This document shows, one piece after another, positions 57,087-64,000 of a stretch of 64,000 nucleotides of DNA. The DNA is from Leptospira chreensis. Lineage in GTDB: Bacteria > Spirochaetota > Leptospiria > Leptospirales > Leptospiraceae. Both the position numbers and the translations under genes were made by a program. Each line of letters begins with the position of its first letter. The first letter of the stretch is position 1. Where the stretch lies: positions 1 through 64,000 of the forward strand of contig NZ_JAFFPS010000003.1 in the NCBI RefSeq assembly GCF_016919165.1. Reading direction: 5' to 3'. Under the pieces are notes generated by a model that was not told the DNA's origin, made no database searches, and saw only the letters and a list, made by a program, of their open reading frames with translations.

Positions 57087-57102
57087 TTCTGCTATAGCAG
57101 AA
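57087..57102 (+). promoter_or_regulatory. 16-bp palindromic operator candidate
   Basis: TTCTGCTATAGCAGAA is a perfect palindrome centred 75 bp before the ATG of rhodanese-like copy 3. It exactly fills the spacer between TTTAAC (57081-57086) and TACTCT (57103-57108), a possible promoter. Both halves recur in the metZ promoter at 39769-39804. Confidence 0.6.
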
Positions 57103-57169
57103 TACTCTTCCCCTATTACCCCCTTCTTACGAAATCGAGTTTAAGAATAAAAAATTTAAGGAGAACTCC

Positions 57170-58726
57170 ATGATTCAAAAATGGATCCGATCACTCACAA
57201 CTTTCCTCCTGCTTTCCTTCTCGGTATCTTGTGCAGAAAAGAAAGAAGACAACACTCTACTAGCAGGCCTACTTCTTTTTGCTGCCAACCAAGTTAAGGT
57301 CAATACGGCCACCGATTTGGTAAACGAATCGGCAGATGATTACAACCAAAACAATTGGGGACTCATCACGGGCCAAACTCTGAATCGATTTGTATCTGAT
57401 TGGCAAGCAAACAAACCAAGCCATATCACAGGAAATTTGATTATCTTACAAACAGATCGTGCGAACAAAGCCAATGGTGGAGCGGAAGGCTGGAATCCTT
57501 ATGTAAAATCAGATCCTTCCAAAGGTGTTTATGTTTATCTCCTCAATGACTACAGACCAGATGGTTTGCCAGATGGTCTCTTTCGATTCAATCAAACTAG
57601 AGATTCTGGACTCTTCGCCAATTCCGTTCGTTACCAAGCAAACGGTGCATATGTGGATGATTGGCTGAATACTTATGGAATCAATCCCACCAAAGATTTA
57701 ATTGTTTTTGCTGTTGGAACAGGTAATTTTGGAACGAACAAAGATGACGTGGTCATAACCGGTGCAGCACCTGCACCAGGCACTGCAGCTGGTGGAGTCC
57801 AAGACATCACTCGCGGAGTTTATTGGTTGCGATATTGGGGGGTAGACATTAAGAACATTGCCATACTAAATGGAAACTTAAGAAGCAATTTTTCACAAAT
57901 TTATCCAACGCAAACAAGTGCTTCCAAAAGTACGCTTCCTGGAAAAGGAACCTTTAGTGTCAAAAGCATCAGAGTGGATAACACAATCATTACCTCTGGT
58001 CTCGAAGATATTTATGAAATTGCGAAAAACAATTTGGAGGCACAAATTCCAGGACTTACCACAAAACAGTTCTTAATTGATGCAAGACCAACAGCACAAT
58101 GGAGTGGAACTACAGCAGGGAGACTTGATGATGATTCAGGAACTACCACAGCAGGTGCAAATCCAAATGGTAACCGAACTGCAATCACAACTTCTTATCA
58201 ACACTCTGGCGGGCCAGATGCTGCTGGAAAAAAATACATCCCTTTTGAAGGAAGAATCAAAGGATCTACTACTTTTCCTTGGCTCGCTTTATTCGAAGGA
58301 TTCTCTGATGCAGGTGCTGTTTCCACCAGTGACGCCGATGCTTTTGCCATTGGATATCGATACAAATCAAAGGCCGCTTTGAAAGCAATTTTTACAAACA
58401 AAGGTTATACATCCGGTGCCACAGTTGTCAGCCAATGCCGAACCAATTTTGAAGCACAAGTCAATGGATTTGCTGCACTGAATATTCTTGGATACCCTTC
58501 CACATACTATGATGGATCTCTTGTGGAATGGACAGCTCTCGTTGCAGGACATGGAACGTCTTCAATCAACCAAGTTCCAAGTGATTTTAAATGGAGAACG
58601 GATACTTCATCTGTGTCATCAAATCTCTGGTATAATGTGTCAACTTTGATTGTTAGACCTGATATCAATCTCACGGCAACAACGACAAAAAAATTCATCC
58701 AAGAAGATAAGGCTTATAAGTACTAA
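57170..58726 (+). CDS. rhodanese-like (TST-type) lipoprotein, copy 3
   Basis: The product is 518 aa with lipobox FSVSC (Cys21). It aligns end to end with copies 1 and 2: VNTATDLVNESADDYNQNNW, then GVYWLRYWGVDIKNIAIL, then FEGRIKGSTTFPWLALFEG and YYDGSLVEWTAL. The catalytic loop reads SQCRTNFEAQ with Cys423, so it is probably active. It is larger than copy 1 through loop insertions rich in Asn, Gly and Thr. It stands alone, with its own palindromic operator and a strong terminator, and ends DKAYKY like copy 1 (DKAYKR). Confidence 0.82.
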   Translation: MIQKWIRSLTTFLLLSFSVSCAEKKEDNTLLAGLLLFAANQVKVNTATDLVNESADDYNQNNWGLITGQTLNRFVSDWQANKPSHITGNLIILQTDRANKANGGAEGWNPYVKSDPSKGVYVYLLNDYRPDGLPDGLFRFNQTRDSGLFANSVRYQANGAYVDDWLNTYGINPTKDLIVFAVGTGNFGTNKDDVVITGAAPAPGTAAGGVQDITRGVYWLRYWGVDIKNIAILNGNLRSNFSQIYPTQTSASKSTLPGKGTFSVKSIRVDNTIITSGLEDIYEIAKNNLEAQIPGLTTKQFLIDARPTAQWSGTTAGRLDDDSGTTTAGANPNGNRTAITTSYQHSGGPDAAGKKYIPFEGRIKGSTTFPWLALFEGFSDAGAVSTSDADAFAIGYRYKSKAALKAIFTNKGYTSGATVVSQCRTNFEAQVNGFAALNILGYPSTYYDGSLVEWTALVAGHGTSSINQVPSDFKWRTDTSSVSSNLWYNVSTLIVRPDINLTATTTKKFIQEDKAYKY

Positions 58727-58748
58727 TCTCTTTCCCAGTTTACACTTC

Positions 58749-58782
58749 GTCTCCTGGCATCTGCCGGGAGACATTCTTTTTG
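58749..58782 (+). terminator. intrinsic terminator after rhodanese-like copy 3
   Basis: GTCTCCTGGC (58749-58758) pairs with GCCGGGAGAC (58763-58772), ten pairs with one G-T wobble and an ATCT loop, followed by ATTCTTTTTG. A textbook Rho-independent terminator. Confidence 0.85.
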
Positions 58783-58825
58783 AAATTCCCTTTGCAAAAA
58801 TGTTTTTCCTGGTCAGTCTGTCTAT

Positions 58826-60730
58826 ATGGCAAGGAACGAAAAAGAAGAATCGATCCATATTGGATTTAGAGAAACCATTACCTTAGTTCTACCTTATTTT
58901 CAGAAAAAACTATGGGGCCAGATCAAAGCGGTCATCTGGATTGTTTTATATCTTTCCCTCTTCCAATTATTTGTTTTACGAATTCCGATCAAAGAAGCAG
59001 GCCTTATCATCTTTGGAATTTCTGCCGTTGTTCTTGGTCTCACCTTTTTTTTAGAAGGCTTGTTTCTTGGACTTATGCCTCTCGCGGAAGCCTTGGGACT
59101 TCGATTGCCACAAAAACTAGGCCTTGTCAGCATCATGGTATTTTCTGTACTGATGGGAGTGGGCGCAACCCTGGCAGAACCTGCCATCTCCATCTTAAGA
59201 GCCTGCGGAAGTAAAGTAGCACCTTGGGATGCACCTCTACTTTATTTTTTACTCAATGAAGGATCCGTTTATCTTTATTTGTCCATAGCCATTGGTGTGG
59301 GTGTCTCTGTCGTTTTTGGGATGTTACGGTTTTTATTTGGATTTTCTTTAATGCGAATTCTTGTGCCAACCATATTCATACTGTTAGGTGTAAGTATCTA
59401 CGCATACTTTGATGAAAACCTAAAATTAATTTCAGGTCTTGCTTGGGATTCGGGTGCTGTGACCACAGGTCCTGTCACTGTACCTCTCGTTGTGGCTTTG
59501 GGAATTGGAATCTCGAAAGTAGCTGAAAAAAACGAACAAAGTAGTGCTTATGGAGTTGTAACACTTGCTTCCCTTTTCCCCATCCTCTCTGTATTCCTTG
59601 TGGGAATGTATTTTTCTGGAAAACTTCCAAAACCCATGCCAGAAGAGATTTTTTTCAAACAAGGAATTACTCTCACACAAGCAAAACTTCTGCTAGGTGA
59701 TTCGAAATGGACTCCTCCTATCAAAAAAGAATCTATATCACAACCTCCCTCTACAAAAGAATTCTATCAAAAGGCCAAAGAAAATATTTTGAATGCGTTT
59801 CAAATGGCGATGCGGGCCATCCTGCCTATTTCCATTTTTTTACTTTTGTTTTTAACACTTATATTAAGAGAAAAAATCCCATACCTGGAGGAAGTTTTTT
59901 TAGGGATTGGATTTTCTGTGATTGGACTTTCCTTATTTAATTTTGGAATCATATTTGGTTTGAACAAACTAGGCAGTCAAGTCGGGGGGAAACTCCCCTC
60001 CACATTTCGATCCATTGAACTTATAGATTCCACAAAGTTCATTCCTAACTTCAATCCCAAGTCGGTTTTAAAAGCAGTGAATGAAGAAGGAAAAGAAGAA
60101 AAATTCTTTTATCTCAAAGAACGAAAATCGTATACAGGAATTCCTTACCACGAAGAAAACTGGAATCCCAAAAGTAAAATTTACGAATATATTCCCATTC
60201 ATGGACCCATATTCGGCAAAGAAGACAATTTACTAGGTTATTTAGTGGTTTTAGTATTTGCTTTCTTTTTGGGATACAGTGCCACTCTCGCAGAACCAGC
60301 ATTATCTGCTCTTGGAAATACGGTGGAAGAAACAACGGTTGGAACCTTTCGGAAATCCCTTCTCATCCAATCGGTAGCTGTGGGTGTTGGGCTTGGGACA
60401 TTACTTGGGATGTTAAAGATTTTACTTGAGATCCCACTTGTTTGGATCCTAGTCCCGGTATATCTAACTCTTCTCATTTTAAACACATTCAGCAAATCAG
60501 AGTTTATCGATATTGCTTGGGATAGTGCGGGAGTGACTACAGGCCCTATCACCGTTCCCCTCATCATTGCTATGGGGCTTGGGATTGGAAATCAAATGGG
60601 AACTGTGGATGGATTTGGAGTCCTTGCCGCAGCTTCCGCCTTCCCTATTTTATCCGTTTTAATCATGGGAATGATTGTAGAAAAATCCCGCAAACTCTCG
60701 TTACGTGATCTGGAACTGAAAGAGAAATAA
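58826..60730 (+). CDS. double DUF1538 membrane protein
   Basis: The product is 634 aa with about 14-16 membrane segments in two homologous halves. Each half repeats GVGATLAEPAIS or SATLAEPALSAL, and later LAWDSGAVTTGPVTVPLVVA or IAWDSAGVTTGPITVPLIIA, then ASLFPILSVFLVGM or ASAFPILSVLIMGM. These are the signature loops of DUF1538; many genomes encode the halves as two genes. The inverted-repeat-like loops suggest an ion or small-solute transporter; the substrate is not known to me. The PII-like gene follows after 1 bp. Confidence 0.88.
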   Translation: MARNEKEESIHIGFRETITLVLPYFQKKLWGQIKAVIWIVLYLSLFQLFVLRIPIKEAGLIIFGISAVVLGLTFFLEGLFLGLMPLAEALGLRLPQKLGLVSIMVFSVLMGVGATLAEPAISILRACGSKVAPWDAPLLYFLLNEGSVYLYLSIAIGVGVSVVFGMLRFLFGFSLMRILVPTIFILLGVSIYAYFDENLKLISGLAWDSGAVTTGPVTVPLVVALGIGISKVAEKNEQSSAYGVVTLASLFPILSVFLVGMYFSGKLPKPMPEEIFFKQGITLTQAKLLLGDSKWTPPIKKESISQPPSTKEFYQKAKENILNAFQMAMRAILPISIFLLLFLTLILREKIPYLEEVFLGIGFSVIGLSLFNFGIIFGLNKLGSQVGGKLPSTFRSIELIDSTKFIPNFNPKSVLKAVNEEGKEEKFFYLKERKSYTGIPYHEENWNPKSKIYEYIPIHGPIFGKEDNLLGYLVVLVFAFFLGYSATLAEPALSALGNTVEETTVGTFRKSLLIQSVAVGVGLGTLLGMLKILLEIPLVWILVPVYLTLLILNTFSKSEFIDIAWDSAGVTTGPITVPLIIAMGLGIGNQMGTVDGFGVLAAASAFPILSVLIMGMIVEKSRKLSLRDLELKEK

Positions 60731-60731
60731 A

Positions 60732-61850
60732 ATGAATTCCAAACGTAAAATCACAAGAATCACAGCCATCATTCATAGAGACTTAACTGACCTCGTTGTC
60801 TCTGCATTAAAAATAAATAAAATACATTATTTTCATATGGAAGCCGGAAGGTACCCTGTCCTTGCCAAACGAGGTTGGTTGTTTTTCGACTTTTACCAAA
60901 ATCATTCGATCATCGATACACCGGTTACTATTTTTGAAGTTTTATGTGAACCGTTAGCAGAAAACTTTTTACTCACACTTTTTCGTGATGCGGCAGAGTT
61001 GAATGTTCCAGGGCATGGAACCGTATATTCGGAGACCATTGATTTACATAGCCCGGTTCCAACCGACTACATCTTCACAACCGAAGAAAAAAACAAAGCC
61101 ATTGGTTTTTCAGGCCTCACCGGAATTTTTTGTATTCTGCCTCGCGGATCAGCAGAACCGATTGCTCGTTTGATTTTGCAAAACGGAGTGGCAGTTCCAA
61201 CTATTAGTTACGGAACCGGAACGGGTTTACGTGACAAGTTAGGTCTTTTAAGAATCACAATTCCAAAAGAAAAAGAAATTTTAAAAATCGTGGTTCATTC
61301 CTCTGACTCTGAACATGCGATGGATTTTATCATTGAAGTAGGTAGGTTAGATTTACCTGGTCGAGGTTTTATTTTTGAATTTCCCATGGGGCGCGGATTA
61401 CTCAATACCAAGGTGAGTTTGGAAGGCCCCAAACAAGCGGCCAGTATGGACCAAATCATTTCCGCATTAGATCAGTTACATGGGAACATGGATTGGAGAA
61501 AAAAATCCAACCAATTTCGCCAATCCACTCGTCAGAGAAATTATTTCGAAGGAGTGAATGTTGTTTTAAATTGTAAAGAGGAAACAATTGAATCAGTGTT
61601 GTTTAGTTTACGAAGGGTTGGCGTTTCTAGTTCCACAATTTCTTTAAACAAACTAATGCATGCGCAAAATGAAAAAAATGCGTTCACACCTGCAAGAGAA
61701 GTAGCAAACCTTCTGATTCCTAAAAAAAATCTTCCTGAAGTGCTTTCTGTATTAGATGAAATTGGTTTTTTTGGGGAAGAGACGGAAGGGATCGCCTATA
61801 CTATGGAAATCCCAAGAGCCTTCTCTTACCAATCGAAAGGGAAAAAGTAG
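60732..61850 (+). CDS. multi-domain PII-like regulatory protein
   Basis: The product is 372 aa. The central part is PII/GlnB-like: CILPRGSAEPIARLILQNGV, then SYGTGTGLRDKLGLLRITIP and PKEKEILKIVVHSSD, ending LDLPGRGFIFEFPMGRG. The N-terminal part (ITAIIHRDLTDLVVSALKIN, LNVPGHGTVY) and C-terminal part (VNVVLNCKEETIESVLFSLR) look like further diverged copies, making a pseudo-trimer in one chain. PII proteins bind nucleotides and gate transporters; pairing with DUF1538 implies control of that channel. No T-loop Tyr for uridylylation was identified. Confidence 0.8.
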   Translation: MNSKRKITRITAIIHRDLTDLVVSALKINKIHYFHMEAGRYPVLAKRGWLFFDFYQNHSIIDTPVTIFEVLCEPLAENFLLTLFRDAAELNVPGHGTVYSETIDLHSPVPTDYIFTTEEKNKAIGFSGLTGIFCILPRGSAEPIARLILQNGVAVPTISYGTGTGLRDKLGLLRITIPKEKEILKIVVHSSDSEHAMDFIIEVGRLDLPGRGFIFEFPMGRGLLNTKVSLEGPKQAASMDQIISALDQLHGNMDWRKKSNQFRQSTRQRNYFEGVNVVLNCKEETIESVLFSLRRVGVSSSTISLNKLMHAQNEKNAFTPAREVANLLIPKKNLPEVLSVLDEIGFFGEETEGIAYTMEIPRAFSYQSKGKK

Positions 61851-62216
61851 TCCTAAAATTAGGCTCTCATTTTTTCGATTGTACATACTACTGCCTTAGC
61901 TGAAAAATTACTCTTTTTTCAACTAATTTGTTGGAGCTTCCGAATAGAGGATGGAATCTCTAAAGCTTGCGAGGCCATCTTCACGATCGCGGCCAACTAA
62001 AACCAAATGACAAACCAGTAAAACCGAATATTTGCACAGTATATTGGCCACAGTAAGCAATATACTGTTCCAACTAACAGAATGAATGTTAAAAAACGAT
62101 TCATAGAAGAACCTATGTCTACTTTAGTATCTATTCTAAATGTTAACATTCGCTATAGTATAATTTATACCGTAGGAAAAAATGAAAAGCGAAATGCGTC
62201 ACAGGACTCTATTTAA
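61851..62216. other. intergenic region, possibly with a tiny membrane peptide gene
   Basis: This 366-bp gap starts with a weak palindrome (CCTAAAATTAGG at 61852-61863) and a short T-run that may end the PII-like transcript. On the minus strand an ATG at 62104 opens 35 codons to a TAG at 61997; the peptide is strongly hydrophobic (MNRFLTFILLVGTVYCLLWP and on). Another minus frame is open to 61923 without a clear start. Neither is convincing. The rest is AT-rich and probably holds the promoter of the lipoprotein gene at 62217. Confidence 0.35.
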
Positions 62217-64000
62217 ATGAAAAATAAAACTTTAATCACTCTCTTCCTTCTCTGTCATTGTTCTTTGATTCAAAATACAAAAAATCAATTTGGAAATATC
62301 ATAATTGCCTTTCTAAGTAATACAGGTTTCTACTCTGGTGAAGATAGATTGCCGGCGCCAGTAGATATAGTTCCAGCACCAACATTAACAATTCTTAATA
62401 ACTCAGTATTCGCAAGTAATGTGAACAGTTTAAAAATTGCAAAAGCACCAACGGAAACGCCAATTTTAGTCCAAGGGAAAATGGTTCCCATTGGAGACGT
62501 TTATGATATAGGGCTCAACTTCGAAACCTTTACTGGGATAAATCCCGAGGAAGCCAAATCCGTAATTTTTGCAGAGCCCATTACCTTCGAATATAAATAT
62601 AATAAAACAAGTCTAACAGAGGCAGGTTTTATTGAGGAATTTACTGTCTATTATTTCGATGTTTTTTCTGAGAAATGGCTCCCGATGGACAACATAGTAG
62701 TCGATATAGAAAAACAAACAATTCAAGTAGCAACAAATCATTTTACACCTTTTGTTTTAACGGCTCTACCTACTCCCGTAAACACAGGAGTGGCCCTTGC
62801 ACCGCAATGTCTTTCCACTACCATGCCTATCACTGGAGAAGGCGGTGCCCAGTGGACTCAGCTTGATGCACATTTCAAATATTACAAAGACAGAAATTAT
62901 ACGATTACACCCAACAACGATTTTTATGAATTGGGTCTAAACCGATCTTTTGGAATTTCCACATGTAATGGCGGAACACCTCAGGCAGGGTCAGCACCCT
63001 GTGGAAGTTTTGCTGAACATAAACACAATACAAATATGAATTATATTAACTTCGTAGCAGAAGAAGACCTCACAGTTTATATCATGTATGATAGAAGAGG
63101 AACCAGCGACGCAAGTTGGCTTGCTACCGAGAATTGGATTTTAGATACCCGTACCATCCAAACAACGGATGCAGTCGGAAGTTATAAAGTATATTATAAA
63201 GAATTTTTAAAGGATAGTCTTGTCGCCCTTCATGGCAACAGAGTTGGTCTTCCCACAAATACAGCAGTCGATACCAATTATTGGGTAGCCATCAAAAGAA
63301 AGGAAAATACCCCAGGGACTTGCCTTGCCTCTGCTGAAAATTTTCAGAATCCAATCACTCATTTCACGGCAATTCCAGGTCAAACTACATCCACTCTACT
63401 TTGGAAGGACATTGATTTAAACTCTATTTCCAACCTCATCATACGAAGGAAAAAAAATTCACCTCCATCAAGCCCAGCAGATGGACTCCCTGTCTTTGGA
63501 GAAGAAATTTCTACCATAGGATTTAAAGATAAACTTTTAGAAGAAAATACAACATACTACTATTCCTTCTTTGCCTTAAACTCGGAAGCTGTCGTTTCAC
63601 TTGCACAGACAGTTCTCGTTGTCACAGGACAAGACTCTGACAATGATGGGATTCGTGACATTTTTGAATCCGACTTATCTTGCCCAGCTTACTTTTGGTT
63701 CCCTGTCTGCACAACAAATGCCAATCTCGCAGATTCAGACTCTGATGGGATTGATGATCTTACGGAAATCATCCAACAAACGAACCCGAATGATCCCGAC
63801 ACTAGTCCACCAAACATCACTTCATTCACTCTTTTAAGTGAATCACCAACCTACTTTCCCATTGCAAAATTTTCAGCAAACGCTACTGACAATGTTCCGG
63901 GGAAGGAAATCGATTGGCTTATCACCAAAACCAGCGTAAAACCAAAATTTGATCAACCGAATTGGCAAACGGGTAACATTTCCCCTTCGCTTAAAGAATT
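62217..64000 (+). CDS. large lipoprotein with calcium-type repeats (cut by window edge)
   Basis: The frame is open from the ATG at 62217 to the right edge (594 codons and continuing). The signal peptide MKNKTLITLFLLCHCS gives a spirochaetal lipobox with Cys13 or Cys15. A beta-rich region includes an Ig-like segment (ENTTYYYSFFALNSEAVVSL, preceded by Trp-rich strands). Two thrombospondin type 3-like Asp repeats follow: DSDNDGIRDIFESD and DSDSDGIDDLTEII, then TNPNDPDTSPP. Such lipoproteins are often surface-exposed and calcium-binding. AGGA lies 10 bases before the start. The C-terminus is not in the window. Confidence 0.82.
   Translation, partial: MKNKTLITLFLLCHCSLIQNTKNQFGNIIIAFLSNTGFYSGEDRLPAPVDIVPAPTLTILNNSVFASNVNSLKIAKAPTETPILVQGKMVPIGDVYDIGLNFETFTGINPEEAKSVIFAEPITFEYKYNKTSLTEAGFIEEFTVYYFDVFSEKWLPMDNIVVDIEKQTIQVATNHFTPFVLTALPTPVNTGVALAPQCLSTTMPITGEGGAQWTQLDAHFKYYKDRNYTITPNNDFYELGLNRSFGISTCNGGTPQAGSAPCGSFAEHKHNTNMNYINFVAEEDLTVYIMYDRRGTSDASWLATENWILDTRTIQTTDAVGSYKVYYKEFLKDSLVALHGNRVGLPTNTAVDTNYWVAIKRKENTPGTCLASAENFQNPITHFTAIPGQTTSTLLWKDIDLNSISNLIIRRKKNSPPSSPADGLPVFGEEISTIGFKDKLLEENTTYYYSFFALNSEAVVSLAQTVLVVTGQDSDNDGIRDIFESDLSCPAYFWFPVCTTNANLADSDSDGIDDLTEIIQQTNPNDPDTSPPNITSFTLLSESPTYFPIAKFSANATDNVPGKEIDWLITKTSVKPKFDQPNWQTGNISPSLKE

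Larger units (their letters stand above)
56793..57169. other. divergent regulatory region of acpP and rhodanese-like copy 3
   Basis: These 377 bases hold no gene. They contain the acpP leader hairpin (56808-56824), a hairpin with a T-run (56844-56876), a weak plus-strand promoter-like pair (TTGACA at 56936-56941) and the palindrome at 57087-57102. AAGGAGAA precedes the ATG at 57170. On the minus strand TTGACC near 56991-56996 could belong to an acpP promoter, but the -10 is unclear. Confidence 0.5.

Noticed and set aside
62675..62866. 63-codon plus-strand frame
   Set aside because: It is out of frame within the large lipoprotein gene that runs from 62217 to the edge.
1..64000. CRISPR arrays, tRNA or rRNA genes, transposases or phage genes
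   Set aside because: None was seen on reading both strands; short tRNAs could be missed by eye, and a tRNA scan would settle it.

Overview
The window is spirochaete chromosome, almost certainly Leptospira and probably the saprophytic (L. biflexa-like) clade; the clade is an inference from general character, not a database match. Supporting signs are AT-rich DNA, many lipoproteins with loose spirochaetal lipoboxes, a FliY-type switch protein in a fliY-fliO-fliP-fliQ-fliR-flhB-flhA operon, LpxD, a bacterial XPB helicase and McsA/ClpC-type proteolysis genes. About 60 genes fill nearly all of it. No tRNA, rRNA, CRISPR array, insertion sequence or phage gene was recognised.

Layout. 0.3-6 kb (+): exported protein, lipoprotein, HipA-like kinase, CsgG-like lipoprotein and Dps, with one hydrolase on the other strand. 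6-11 kb (-): XPB helicase, aspartate aminotransferase, SH3-like protein and esterase. 11-19.4 kb (-): flagellar export and switch operon, with dusA coupled behind flhA. 19.5-22 kb (-): DUF971 protein and an AGCS-transporter/phosphatidylserine-decarboxylase fusion. 22-25.6 kb: beta-barrel-like protein, three small soluble proteins, lpxD and an OmpA-like protein.

25.6-38.6 kb is the most distinctive region. A leftward operon (double rhodanese, five-haem cytochrome c, three glycosyltransferase-type genes) diverges from a rightward series: DUF4395 membrane protein, GT-C-like membrane protein, XRE-cupin regulator, rhodanese-like lipoprotein, small exported protein, outer-membrane barrel, second rhodanese-like lipoprotein that has lost its cysteine, and five-haem cytochrome c lipoprotein. 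I read it as a candidate envelope system for sulfane sulfur and electron transfer. A third rhodanese-like lipoprotein lies alone at 57.2 kb. Its promoter region carries a 16-bp palindrome whose two halves recur in the promoter of the methionine gene metZ (39.8 kb), at nearly the same distance from the start codon.

38.5-50.5 kb (-): metZ, two LolCDE/MacB-like ABC modules, mtaB, a TPR protein and clpC. Directly upstream of clpC is an unusual fusion of a McsA-type zinc finger with a shortened McsB-type kinase core. 50.6-56.8 kb: two Leptospira-type membrane proteins (+), then acpP, rnc, nudix, aroB, mscS and a MORN-like protein (-). 57-64 kb (+): the third rhodanese-like lipoprotein, a double DUF1538 membrane protein followed by a multi-domain PII-like protein, and a calcium-repeat lipoprotein that runs off the right edge.
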